The notes: a model not told the origin generated them from the letters alone. Shown: positions 11,945 to 22,323, counted from the stretch's first letter. The stretch is DNA of 64,000 bases from Thermothelomyces thermophilus ATCC 42464 (GCF_000226095.1 NC_016478.1:3834001-3898000), one strand, 5' to 3'. Program-made: numbers and translations.

Positions 11945-12050
11945 TTGTTGTTGTTATTGTCGTCGTCGTCGTCGTCGTCGTTGTCGTTGTTGAGGCGACG
12001 GTTTGGGAGAAGATGGGAAGTCGCGAGATCGGCCGGACGAGGCGAGACAT
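11412..12050 (-). CDS. sdh8: Succinate dehydrogenase assembly factor 4 (Sdh8/SDHAF4), mitochondrial
   Basis: A 212-residue single-exon protein. The last 45 residues are the SDHAF4/DUF1674 signature: PPEFEGDRNPVTGEIGGPKN, EPLRWG, GDWSFNGRVTDF at the very C-terminus. In yeast and animals this factor binds the flavinylated SDHA/Sdh1 subunit in the mitochondrial matrix and protects it before assembly of complex II. The start (MSRLVRPISRLPIFSQ) is an amphipathic, arginine-bearing mitochondrial presequence. It is followed by unusual tracts: about 11 threonines, an isoleucine, more threonines, then about nine alanines, encoded by a trinucleotide array at 11912-11991. Another serine-rich tract of about 25 residues precedes the conserved domain. 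Family members are usually about 100-150 residues, so the N-terminal half is expanded. The identity is firm from the C-terminus. Confidence 0.9.
11912..11991. repeat. Compound trinucleotide microsatellite inside sdh8
   Basis: On the plus strand the tract runs (GCT)n, then (GTT)n, then (GTC)n, about 80 bases with a few interruptions. It stays in frame and encodes the poly-Ala and poly-Thr stretch of the presequence region on the minus strand. The length probably varies between strains. Confidence 0.85.
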
Positions 12051-12867
12051 TGTTGCTTCTTTGCTTCTCAGTCGGAGAGGAGACGACCTGTTTCAATCCG
12101 GTGTACTGTAGATTTCTCTCGCGATGTGAGGTTGAGTTGACGAGAGGCGTTGGATGTTTGAGGGCTGGTGGCGGCGAGCTCGGAGAAGCGTCGGATGAAA
12201 AAGGCGCGGATCCGAGGCAATATGACGGGAGAGCGTGGGCCGTTGTTGAGTGCAATCAAGTGCTGTGTGGGTGGGTGGGTCCGGGAGCGAGGCGAAGATC
12301 TCCCGGCGCCTAGGATTCCTGGCTACGTTACGGTGTAATTAGTGACTTGGGGACCCGGGGACCTGGCCAGAGCCGCCCCGTTTTTCCGACAAAGGTCAAG
12401 CTGCAATACGAACAACTAATTACATATTAGATCAAGGAGTGCTATGAAATCTTACTATAAATGCTCTCGGATACTATTATCTACGAAGAGCAAATAACCA
12501 TGTCTTTTGCCAATTTTTCCATTGTACGTTGACCGTCGACCCGTTTCTGGCTGTCTTTCCCATGAATAGATCAATTTACGGAGTATTATATCGGAACCAA
12601 AACGGAGAACCGGCTCCCGTTAGGGAACCATGGCCAGGATGGTAGGCTATAAGGGCGCCCAAGCCCGGCCACAATTTATTTACAAAACTGACGGGGTAAT
12701 TAATAAGCCATAGAAGTCACCGCATCATCTCGATACTAAGGTGGAAAGAAGATCGAGAGTACAATGCAATAATAAAAGGAAGATGATAACATTCAATCTT
12801 AGTTACAGTGAGGTTGTCCTATCGCTGCAGAGGCTGGGTTTGTTTTGCGTACCCGTACCCTAATTAG
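12051..12867. other. Intergenic between divergent/tandem minus-strand genes
   Basis: The first 200 bases are likely the promoter and leader of sdh8; open frames continue upstream of its start but lack conserved content. Beyond 12330 the DNA turns AT-richer and has TAATTA motifs near 12337, 12417, 12698 and 12861, the last just after the stop of the LamG gene. No supported gene. Confidence 0.55.
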
Positions 12868-15839
12868 TTAATAGACATCCTCTTTATGCGAGACAATCCG
12901 GCGGTGCTCGAGATAGCCTTCTTCGGCAACTTCGTATGCAACTAGGTCGTTGAGATCCCCAGCAAAGGCCCGGTGGGTGTGGTACGCGGGCACCTCGATC
13001 CAGTAGTTCCCCGTAAAGTAGTTGGCACCGATCGGGAATGTCACCTCCGAGTTGAGCAGGCGCGCGAGCTGGTCGATCTGCTTGCCAAATGCTTCGGCGT
13101 CGATCCATAGGTCGACGACCCCTCCGGGCCTGATGACCCTCGCAATCTCGGTCACGTTGGTTTCCGTCAGGGGCGCGCTCTGCATGCAGATCCGCTCTGC
13201 AAAGTTGTCGCTGAAGGGCAGCGTCGTCGGCGGGAATTTGTCCCACGACTCGACCTCGACCAGGTACGGGATCTTGGCGGGAGGCTGTCCGGGATGCCGG
13301 ACGTCCGGGTTGAACTGCCTGTCGTGATCGTTGACGTTGATGGCGTCGGGGAAGCCGGCGACGAAACCGTTCCAATAGAGCCCTTCTCCGCCGACGTCGA
13401 GCGTGATGGGGAAGTACTTGGGGATGCCCGCCTGGTCCCGGTTGCACTTGCGGTCCGGCTTGGCCGGCTTGTCGACCACGCGCACGATGTTGTCGACGAT
13501 CTCGTCTAGCGTTTTGGCCTCGGGGGGCAGAGGGGTCATCGTCTCGATCGTGCTGTACAAGTACGCGGGCACGGCTATCGCCAGGACCACGATGATCAGA
13601 GGGACGACAAAGAAGAGTACTTCTTCTTCTTCCTCGGCCAGCACGTCTTCGGAATGGATCCGGACCGCCACCTCAGACAGGAAACCCGGGATCGCAAGCC
13701 GCCGCCGGGCTCCTCCCGCGCCGCCGTCGCCACCACCACCACCACCACCAGCAGCAGAACTCGCGCTGATGCGAGTCGCCATCGCGGCCGCGGCGTGGTT
13801 GTGTACGTGCGTCTTGAGAAGCACCACGTCGCTGATCTGACCATCCAGCATGACGAACGGCGACTCCGCTGCCAGGGGGGAGGAAGAAGAAGAAGAAGAA
13901 GAAAAAGAAGAAGAACGGAGGGCGCCGCCGATGTACCCGGCCAAGGGCGTCACGGCCCAGCGGCTGCTGTTGTCGCTGGACGTGTAGAAGACGGAGTCGA
14001 GGAGGCCGCCGACCAAGATGGCGAGGCGCGACTCCTCGTACGCGTACGTGACGACGACCGAGGTCCACGTCGACAGCGGCAGCGGGTTGCGCGACACGAA
14101 CGTGACGCTGGGCGTGACGTAGTCCCTGCCGCTCGAGTACACAAACTCGTAGCTCAGCCTGCCGTCCGGACGCAGCGAGAGCGGCCCCGCGATGCCGGCG
14201 TTGTCCGTCCCCGGAGGCGGGTACGACGCCGCCTTGACCCAGACGGAGAGTGCGTACGACGGGAAGACGCGCCCGTACGGGTACAGGGGGATCCGGAGGC
14301 ATCCCGCGGCGCCGGCGAAGTCGATGGCGGACCCGAACGCGCCCGGCGAGTAGCTCGGCTTGTAGTCCGGCGTCGTCGGGACCAGGTCGAGCGCCGGAGT
14401 GGCCACCGCCAGGTCGGACACGCCGTCCTTGAGCGGATAATAGCTGAGCAGCGCCGGCTGGAGGTCCTCGACCAGGCTGCGAGCCGACTTGCTCACCGAC
14501 AGCGTGCGCACGTGGCTGATGTCGACCGAGACGGCCGTCTGCGTGTCCAGGTGCTGGACGCTGAAGCCGGGCGTCAGGTAGTCGGGCGGAGCCGTCGTCC
14601 ACCAGGGCGCCGAGAACTTCTGCACCCCGTTCTCGAGGAGCGTGACCATGGTCGTGGAATAATGGATCATGACGACGGTCCAGTCGGCGCTGCCGACCAC
14701 GATGGAGCTGTCTCCCTGCTTGCGGAATTGGTTGTCGACCCAGGCGTCCCATTCCAGACGCTTTCCTCCGCTCGTGATGCGGAGGATGTAGTTGCCGAAG
14801 ATGGTAACCTTGGTCTCGCAGCCGCCGGATGCGTTGACGCGCAGCCGGTACATGATGATGCCCATGCTGGGGAGCTTCCACGTGGCCGTGGACGACACCG
14901 TAGAGTTGTATCTCGACAGCTTCTCCGTCGAGGCGCGCATGTAGCCCCCGGGCGAGAGGGTGACGGGGATGGCGTCGCCGGGGGCGCGCGTGATGGTCCA
15001 TTGGCCGGAGAGAGGCGCCCCGACATTGGTGAAGGCCACGTCCCAGGGGGTGCTGACGTTGGGCACAAAGAGCGGGGGGAGAACGAGGATGTTGGAGAGG
15101 GTGGCTTGCAACTCGGCTCTGGTGGCGAGGATCTGCCAGTTGAAGGTGGGTTGGAAGGTTGCCGGGACCGACGTCGTCCATGCCCCTATTAATTAATGAT
15201 TTATCTACAGCCCACTTCTTGATGCGGTTGCTTCGGGGGGACGCAGAGAACGCGTAATTATTTACCTATGCGATTGCCATCCTCAAAGACAGTAATGACT
15301 GTGGGACAAATACAGAGCACAACTGTATGTGTCTTCTGATCCCCGATACGGATGGCAGACCGGCCAATGTCGACAAACCAGCCCGTGGTTTTATCAAACC
15401 AACAGTACTTGAGCGTCGATCCGTCATAACGCAGGATGACATCTGCCGTGAGCGATATCTTGACCTCGGTCGGTGGCTATTATTGATCCGTTACCAACGT
15501 GGCCTTGTTTCTGTAACGACGCGAAGAGGGAAAGAAAGAAGAGCAAAGAAAGGAAAAAGTAATTAATTACGAAAGCTCACTTACGCTGACTCGGTCCAGC
15601 TTCAGATCGCAGGCCACGCAGATGCCTCCCTGAGCCCGAAGGTTGTGGTCGATACTCAGATAGGTCCACTGGTTGTAGCCGTCCACGTTTCCCCTCGTGA
15701 TGCTGAGCGCGTCTTGAAGGGGCGTAATGACGGGCCCTTTGGCATCACGCTTGTATTGCCAAATACCCTGGTCAAGTGTCATGCCAGGGCAGATTGGGTA
15801 GTCGACGACTCCATCTTCCAGGGTGATTGGCGACGACAT
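12868..15839 (-). CDS. LamG-domain, single-TM protein with C-terminal methyltransferase-like domain, 927+ aa
   Basis: Proposed exons are 15585-15839, 15266-15476 and 12868-15185. The joins are in frame and give LDRVS-PPTEVKISL and EDGNRI-GAWTTSV. The N-terminal 640 residues look like two concanavalin-A/LamG-type modules (WTVVMIHYSTTMVTLLENG; later GSAIDFAGAAGCLRIP, ALSVWVKAASYPP, LPLSTWTSVVVTYAYEESRLAILVGG). A Gly-rich linker leads to one hydrophobic helix at about residues 678-702 (VVPLIIVVLAIAVPAYLY). The last 220 residues contain ITLDVGGEG, IPYLVEVESW, LPFSDNFAERIC, EIARVIRPGGVVDLWID. This order matches class I SAM-dependent methyltransferases, of the kind I recall from bacterial polymorphic-toxin C-termini (from memory, not searched). 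No signal peptide is seen at the given ATG, and the frame stays open upstream to an AG near 15870, so a 5' exon is probably missing. No function is assigned. Confidence 0.75.
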
Positions 15840-16781
15840 GCTCACGGGATCAACGTTTAAGAACTGATGAATTACAGGTTTAATTAATTAGTGTAGGCAA
15901 TAACTCGCAGATAATTAGTTAGCTCTGCGCCCTAGAAATTCTTTGGGCCATAACCCAGACCTAGGCACAGTACTTATGCATTTCGCTTTGTAGAAGCCTC
16001 TTTTTTGTCGACGCGGAGAGTATAATTAATAATTATTAACGGGCTAGCCTCGTGCTCACCAACCTCAATGGTGAAGCCGACTTTAGCCAACCATACGGAC
16101 GAAACGATGACGTTTCAACCTCCCACACTGAATTGTCAGTGGAACACAAACACATGCAAACATGACACCCAGCCGTATAATAGTATGTGTCAGCGTGACA
16201 TCCAACTCAAGCTCGACCTCGATCGACTAAAAGGAATGACGTCTAGACAAGATGCCAAACTCTGCTGATAATAAACTGTCAAGAGCTGGACTGCGATGCC
16301 GACTGCCTTTATAGCTGCTCTGATCTCGGATCGTTCGGAGCCTTTCCCCGAATGGATCTCGTGGTTGACACTTGCTCGATGGGGCACCGAAGAACAGCCT
16401 CTTCCCGATTAAACAGGGGAACCGAAGTCGTCATAGCTTTTCTGCTGGCTTCAGGCGAGGATCACTGCCTGCTTAATAGAACGGCGGAAGTATTCTGCAC
16501 GTGGAGTCACACAATGAGAGAAAGACTAATACGGAATACAAGAATATGAATCAGAAACGAAATGTTTTCTCCAGAGAATAATTATGGTCAAATCAAGGAC
16601 TCGCGAGGTAGTGTATGTACATTTCGAGCCAATCACTACCTACGTTGCCGAGAGGGGCTCAAGATGGCTCTAATAATGTATTAATTACCCATGTTATCAA
16701 GCTGTCCCCCTGCAAAGGTAGGTAATTAAGGTACAACGTTTGCACACTGCTTAATTACCGTATGTATTTGTCTTGGACAAC
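15840..16781. other. Upstream region of LamG gene; possible missing 5' exon
   Basis: On the minus strand the coding frame of the first LamG exon stays open to a CAG near 15870, and a short open stretch ends at a GTGAGC donor near 16060. A first exon at about 16061-16170 is therefore possible but unproven. Many TAATTA motifs lie here (15881, 15912, 16022, 16579, 16681, 16725, 16751). No other gene is visible. Confidence 0.45.
16308..16313 (-). promoter_or_regulatory. TATAAA box candidate for the LamG gene
   Basis: The minus strand reads GCTATAAAGGC here, a good TATA box, upstream of the possible 5' exon of the LamG gene. Positional inference. Confidence 0.3.
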
Positions 16782-17722
16782 TCAAAGTTCTGCCGCCCGT
16801 CCTCCTTTCGTGCCCGCCGTCTTCACCTTGATGACCCGCATGTCGTGGAGGTCAATGTCGAACGAGACGCCGGTGCCGGTGCCGGTCTGGCCCGTGTACA
16901 TCTCCTCCCACGAGTAGCTGCCGTCCCCGAGGCCCGGGACGTCCCTGAAGTCGACGGCGTAGGTCCCCGCCGAGGAGCCGGCGCAGAGGCCGATGACGAC
17001 GCCGTCGCTGAGCGGGCCGGCCCAGTACGGGTAGATCCTGCCGCTCTCGCTCTCCGGGCCGGGCCGGCCGGGCGGGGTGAAGGTGGTAGCGGCCTTGCCC
17101 AGCCTGTCCTGGTTGATGTCGATGATGCCCTTGTTGCGAATGATGTCGAGCGTCGCGTTCGAGATGGTGGCGAGGTCGAGCCCCAGCACGAGGGGCGACT
17201 TGGCGATGGCCCAGAGGCCGAAGTGGAGGCGCTCCTCGTTGGCGTTAAGCTTCGGCGACCCGAGGTACAGCATGTCGAGGTCGTTGAACCCGCCCGGCCC
17301 GCTGTACTCGGCAATGTCGGCCGCCGCGCTGCCGATCCGCTCGACGCTCTCCCAGTCTCCCCAGTTGTCGACGCTCATCCTGTCCATGGTCGATCCGGCG
17401 GTTGTTAGGTTAGATTTGTTTATCACGGTATTAGCTTAAACATTAGGGCTTAAACATTAGGAAGGGTCCACGGAGCGGACCTCGGCGAGACGTACCGCCA
17501 CGAGTGTCCGTAGTCATCGCCCCACCCCCAGACGTCGTCACGTCCCCAGTTGCAGAGGTTGAAGTGGATCTTGCGCGTCTCCTGGACGCCCAGGATGGCA
17601 TCCCGCATCGGGGCGTACCACTCTTGGCTGTTTCCCGCCGGTCTCTGGCAGGTTTGCGGCGGTGGGTTGTCCAAGCAGGGGGTGTAGCAGTTGTCATACT
17701 TCCTGTACGGGTAGTGGGTTTT

Positions 17723-17757
<35 letters not shown>

Positions 17758-18472
17758 AGAAAAACAAGGGGGTTAATAATAAACCACATACCAAAAATCG
17801 ACTCCCCACTCGACCAGCTGAGAGACATCCGAGGCCGCGTACTTATCCCCGTCGCTCCCGGGGTAACCGGCGCAGGTCTTCTGGCCGGCACAGCCGTACA
17901 GACCAAACTTGAGCCCCAGGTCGTGGATCCGATCGGCGACGGGTTTGATGCCGTCGGGCCATTTGCCCGGATCGGGCACAAGCTTCCCGTTCTCGTCGCG
18001 AGACTTGAGCGACCAGCAGTCGTCAATGTTGATGTCTGCCGGGGGGGGGGGGGGCCGCCGTCAGCACGCGTCATGCACACACGGCTCGGAGAATCCGGCT
18101 GGGGGGCGGCTGGGGATGAGGGCAGGTTGGCTCCAGGAGAAGCTTGCCCCATTGTCCTTCTTACATTCGTACCCGAGGTCCTTGAGCCCGAGCGAAATAA
18201 ACTTCTCGGCCGTGTCGAGGGCATACTTGGCCGAGGCAGCATCGCACTGGGCGACATTCTGCGGCATAATTAGATGGGAAAATTAGCGAACCGAGCCCCG
18301 TCGTCTCTTCTGGCCTCGGGGGGTTGACAGGGGGAAGGGCGCTGCATGATGATGTTCCTCTTACCCAGCTGCTCCATCCCATGTGAGGCGTCAAGCCGAC
18401 CCCATTATCCAAGGCCTTGGCGACTCGCGGCCAATACAGGGCCACGAGGAAACTGTTGCGCGCGTACTTCAT
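16782..18472 (-). CDS. Alpha-galactosidase, glycoside hydrolase family 27, 416 aa
   Basis: A retaining exo-glycosidase releasing terminal alpha-1,6-galactose from galactomannan or raffinose-type sugars, probably secreted. Five exons: 18365-18472, 18165-18258, 17792-18035, 17496-17702, 16782-17379. All joins are in frame and rebuild GH27 motifs: [11 protein letters not shown] across intron 1, LGYEYINIDDCW across intron 2, VDFWKYDNC across intron 3 with the nucleophile at about D152, and [16 protein letters not shown] across intron 4 with the likely acid/base at about D222. [20 protein letters not shown] and INQD follow. The C-terminal beta domain ends shortly after HDMRVIKVK. The N-terminus ([20 protein letters not shown] before LDNG) is a short, poor signal peptide with W, P and R inside the core. 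Intron 2 has a G14 run next to its acceptor and intron 3 a (GAAA)n run. A TAATTA lies just before the ATG. Confidence 0.93.
17723..17757. repeat. (GAAA)n microsatellite in alpha-galactosidase intron 3
   Basis: A tetranucleotide run of about 35 bases, pyrimidine-rich on the transcribed sense strand, between the branch region and the acceptor of the intron at 17703-17791. Confidence 0.9.
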
Positions 18473-19529
18473 GGTAATTAGCGGTGTTTCAATTCAGGAA
18501 AGACTGGCGGATGAATCCCAAGATCAACGCTGAGGAATTCGAATTGGCCGGACTGGCGGCAGCGATGCGTATTAATATGATGAGCTGAGCCGTCTTGTGC
18601 GTGAACTTTTTGTTCGATATAAATACCGGGCACCGTCCCCCTGAGTGAGTCTGAGGGTCTCGGCTTATCCAGCATCGACCGGTTCTGGAAACTGGGGGAG
18701 GTTTCGGGGCTCTGTAACCTGAAAGCCAGCCGATCGCATGCTTCCTGAGGAGAATCGCCACGATGTAGGACTGCAGTGTTGCTTTGGGTGTTGGCCAACT
18801 GCAGGTTCCTGCACGCGCACCAATCGTTGCCCTCTTTTGTTGTTCACTTTTCCCCTACCCAGCACTGGCCGGCTGATCAGCGCATGAAAGGTCATGTGGA
18901 AGCGGACAAACACCGACAAAGTGGACAAGACATCGACGCGACCCAATAGGGCTAGAGCGCTTGTCCCTCGGTAACCTGGCACTGTACCGTACAGTGGTCG
19001 ACATATCAGTCGGGTGAAGCCGATGACTGAAGTAGCATCCTTATGGAAACAAGTTCAGCATGCCAGACAACACCTCTTGCTTCCCTAGGCCACTTACAGT
19101 ATTACTTTCTTCCTCTTCGCAGTGTGGTTCCTGTCTTCCACATACTTCCCTCAATCTGCAGGAAATTCAATCGCCCGAACACTGTGAGTATAAACCTGAG
19201 ACCATGTAGTTGTTTTGCCTCAGAGCGGAGGAACATGAATATCAAAGTCAACGAACAAGGTTAATTAATTAACAGCACTTGAAGTTAAGTCTCAGAACCC
19301 GACTAGAGGGGCTCTATGTTGGATATAATTATCATATCCAGGTCTTTTGGGGTGATTGGAGATGTGGCAGAAAGGAGAACAGCACCCAAACATCTATGGA
19401 ATCAGCGCACACTCATCGAAATATAATTATGCCTCTATCAATATCACTTTGGGAACGGCAGTATTATGTGCAAAAGGTGAACGCCAGCCATTCATTGGAT
19501 GGATGGGATGTGGCGAAACAAAAAAAATG
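18473..19529. other. Promoter region of alpha-galactosidase; no other gene
   Basis: Minus-strand frames at 18478-18982 carry no recognisable domain. A TTTATAT-type element near 18616-18625 on the minus strand may be the core promoter. TAATTA palindromes lie near 18475, 19262, 19326 and 19424. Nothing else is supported before the tRNA. Confidence 0.5.
19520..19527 (-). terminator. Pol III terminator of tRNA-Cys
   Basis: Eight T residues on the minus strand, two bases after the tRNA 3' end, a standard RNA polymerase III stop. Confidence 0.8.
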
Positions 19530-19601
19530 AGGACGAAGCGCGATTTGAACGCGCGACCTACCGGACTGCAGCCGGTTGCTCTACCCCTGAGCTATCCGTC
19601 C
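19530..19601 (-). tRNA. tRNA-Cys (anticodon GCA)
   Basis: A complete 72-nt cloverleaf without intron. The acceptor arm is GGACGGA/TTCGTCC with one G-U pair, and the D-arm is GCTC/GAGC with loop AGGGGTA. The anticodon arm ACCGG/CCGGT has loop CTGCAGT, so the anticodon is GCA. The T-arm is GCGCG/CGCGC with loop TTCAAAT, an intact internal B box. The discriminator base is U73, as expected for cysteine tRNAs. Confidence 0.97.
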
Positions 19602-20149
19602 CTCAGGGTTGGTGATAAGATATGCCGCAAGCGAATACTATGTGCCGGCAAGTGCATTCCCCTAGAATTCGTTGCAAAACTTAGATTGCCCAACTTGTGC
19701 TTCGCAACTCCGTGCCAAACCCGTACATGATTAACTGACTATACCTAACTTTTAGGTCATGACATTGTTTAGGCTAAGTGGCGTTAGACGATCTCTTCGC
19801 GAGAAAATAGTAGCATCAAACTCAGATTCCAAGGCGTAAGACATTTTCGGGTTATATAACGTAGGATAGTGTAATTAATTAGTAGCAGCTCTCTCGACGC
19901 AATCCTTGTCCTCCGGCACATTGAAGTGTTATGATAATTAGTGCCGTAAAATGTTTACAGAATTGAGGTATGATTCATGGAAACGGGGGTTGACCAGCCT
20001 GTAACTAGCCGCTAGGCATGCATCGTGAGTCTCGCTCGATCCTAAAGACTTGAGTAAGTAATACCTTGACACATACACACACACACACACAACGAACCGG
20101 CATCTCTGTCAATGTATCTCGCCCTTTTTTCCTGACTCCTTCGTGAGAC
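19602..20149. other. Intergenic with short (CA)n run
   Basis: No supported gene. TAATTA motifs near 19872 and 19935, and an (AC)n run at about 20070-20091 just upstream of the muconate-cyclase-like relic. Confidence 0.55.
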
Positions 20150-20428
20150 ATGAGAGGCTCGACGATGTTTCTGGGGTACCTTGGTGCCTTGGCTTCCGTC
20201 GCGAGTGCCGCCACCCACCACTTGTTTATGGGCAATTTAGAGTCTCCCGCGTCCATCTATGCTCTCGAGTTTGATGACGAGGCCAACGAGTTCACAGTGG
20301 TCAAGAACAACACGGCCGACGCTTCCCACTCATGGATTACCTTTGACGTCCGCCTTCCCTCCTCCTTGCCCTCCTCCTTGCCCTCCTCCTCTTCCCCCAA
20401 CACGGGGACATTCCTCGCTGACTCATGA
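20150..20428 (+). pseudogene. Relic of a 3-carboxy-cis,cis-muconate cyclase-like (beta-propeller) gene
   Basis: The frame starts with a signal-peptide-like sequence (MRGSTMFLGYLGALASVASA). It continues with ATHHLFMGNLESPASIYALEF, then VVKNNTADASHSWITFD. This matches the start of fungal seven-bladed-propeller lactonase / 3-carboxymuconate cyclase-like proteins, normally about 370-420 residues. After residue 66 it runs into a CCTCCTTGCC-type repeat and stops at 20428. No good splice donor continues the domain. Faint propeller-like pieces may lie downstream (DVWVHGLD near 20530, GGTLYAYNALSG near 20847). I read it as a decayed or 3'-truncated host gene; a badly mis-spliced intact gene is less likely. 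Recognition is by eye. Confidence 0.55.
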
Positions 20429-21468
20429 TGATCGCCCGGGGGGGGGGGGGGGAGGATTAAATGGTTGGAATTGCCACCCTCGGTCCCAAACATTGGGTAT
20501 CATCGAGTTTCGCTCTCTGCCTCTGCTTGATGTATGGGTGCATGGTCTAGACTCTGAACCACGTCAGTCTTTAATAACACCAAGTAGCAATATACATATA
20601 CTCATGTACCCCTTGTTGGGCGTCTTGGCTTCCCCCCGGCTAATACATGGTTCGCTGCCTCGTGATTAAGCTCTCCGTACACCCGGACACCCGGATCCTG
20701 GGACTGACTTGGCAATAGCTCCGTAACACCGAATCTCTTTGGTCCCTCGTACGTATGTACAGTATTGTCTGCGTTCCAAGGCGGAGAAGCGGCTCCTTTG
20801 AAGGGCACGTGCCTATAATATGTTCCCCATAAAGGATTGGCAATAGGTGGCACGCTCTACGCTTACAATGCTCTCTCGGGAGAGAGGGCCTACTCCAGTG
20901 GGATATCTGAACAGCCAAAAACCTTGCGCGGGCTTGATTAAGGTAGGTTGGCACGGCTGACGGCTACCTGCGCAAATACGGTACCAAGGTTGTTACACGA
21001 CCCAGCTTACCTTTCACCGAGTCGGAGGTGTTAGCTTACATGTGACTTTCTCATCACCGTCAAGTAGTAGCTGAAACCTTCTCTTCCCCTTAAGGCAGGT
21101 TATACCCGCGTATGGGGAAAGCAACCCGAACACGGCTTGATGATGATACACTAGCGCTCATTAATTTCTGCCGCCCTCATATGTGAGTATTGGGACACCG
21201 GCAACTCCATGACATGGCACCGTATAGTAAACACTCTTAAGTCTATTATGCAAGCAACCGCCATAAAATGCGTCATGGTCGGCCCACAGCCGGATGGGCA
21301 TTTAGGCCGTCGACGGTCAGCAATACCAAGATAGAGCCCTACCATTGCACCCAAGAGGCTGGATTGGCCGCACATCTGGGAACCTGGCTGAGACACTCTA
21401 TCCCACTTAATATCAGCATCGGCGCACCGGGAACCAGGTCGGTAGGGTTAGTAACATCAACAACAAAA
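20429..21468. other. Degenerate intergenic DNA after the cyclase relic
   Basis: A G-run of about 12 lies at 20439-20451. Beyond it no intact frame is seen; scattered short stretches may be remnants of the cyclase-like gene. The last 150 bases should hold the promoter of the secreted protein gene. Confidence 0.45.
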
Positions 21469-21843
21469 ATGCGTCTCACCCTCGCCCTGGCCCTCCTGAC
21501 CGCCACTCTCGGCCTCGCCAGCCCGGCGTCGGAGCAGGAACCCCCCCAAGTCCCCGCCTTCGCCCCCGTCCCCGTCGCGGCGGAGGCGCGCGACGACGTG
21601 TCCGAGTCCGAGTCCGGATCCGGACCGACCAAGCGGGCGTGCTCGCACAACGGGTGCCGGTGCCTCAAGGGGGCACCGCAGGGCCAGTACTGCGGCAACT
21701 GCGTCAAGGTCGCGACGGGCGAATGGGTCATCACCAGGAAGCGGAACCTGCACCACGTGTACGAGTGCTCGCCCGGCGGCGACTGCTGCGACTACGGCGC
21801 GGCCGGCGACTACGGCACCAGCCACGCCCGCTGCGGGGCCTAA
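21469..21843 (+). CDS. Small secreted cysteine-rich protein, effector-like, 124 aa
   Basis: A single-exon secreted protein. The signal peptide is MRLTLALALLTATLGLA, followed by an acidic/proline pro-region to residue 53 and a dibasic KR site (PTKR) suited to Kex2 cleavage. The mature part of about 70 residues has nine cysteines in the order C-x4-C-x-C-x9-C-x2-C-x21-C-x5-CC-x14-C. Its core (NGCRCLKGAPQGQYCGNC, then HHVYECSPGGDCCDYG) resembles a small family seen in plant-associated and saprotrophic ascomycetes that I recall but cannot name. An odd number of cysteines means one is unpaired or forms a dimer. GC content is high, unlike the AT-rich nest 440 bases away. The stop codon lies inside TAATTA. 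An upstream in-frame ATG (21268) would bury the signal peptide, so 21469 is preferred. Role as effector or antimicrobial peptide is inference. Confidence 0.8.
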   Translation: MRLTLALALLTATLGLASPASEQEPPQVPAFAPVPVAAEARDDVSESESGSGPTKRACSHNGCRCLKGAPQGQYCGNCVKVATGEWVITRKRNLHHVYECSPGGDCCDYGAAGDYGTSHARCGA

Positions 21844-22281
21844 TTAAGGTATAATTACTAATAATTTTATTAAGACTTGAGATGGGTAATAACTTGGTCA
21901 GGCGAGAGGGCGCCAAAGATAGCTAATAATAGTTCCTCATCACTCATTGCTCGGGGGTCGTAGATTATTAACTAAATATGTTCCGGGTAGACGTGCGTTT
22001 TATTCTCACTCACCGGCGCTATTATGCGCGCTCTTTGAACGATGGCCTTGATTCAGATGATGGAAATCGAAAATGGTGGTGGTGGTGGTGGCTGTGGTCC
22101 TTTCTTCGGTTATTACTTCGGATGAGAAGGTCAGGGCGAACATGTCTTATTGTCGTTCTCAGTCACTCTTTTCAGATAATTAATAATAGTGATAAATATA
22201 ACCTGTAGCCTATATAAGGTGTATAAGCTCTGTGAAATGGTGCTGTCATATTTGACCTGCCCAAGTGGATGCTGTTTATTA
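21844..22281. other. Border DNA between secreted-protein gene and transposon nest
   Basis: AT-rich but not gene-like; a (GGT)n run lies near 22074-22092. TAATTA motifs occur at 21841, 21852 and 22177. The last two bases (TA, 22280-22281) are one copy of the target duplication of the pogo-type element. Confidence 0.6.
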
Positions 22282-22323
22282 AGTCGGACCCCCTATCAAC
22301 GGAACAACCCATCAATAGAACAC
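22282..22323 (+). repeat. Left terminal inverted repeat of pogo-type element
   Basis: Forty-two bases starting AGTCGGACCCCC, matching the reverse complement of 38943-38984 with two differences. Preceded by TA. Confidence 0.93.

Noticed and set aside
13654-15192. Long open frames opposite and in other phases of the LamG gene
   Set aside because: The minus-strand frame has LamG and TM features and clean splice joins; the others are arginine-rich shadows of GC-rich codons.
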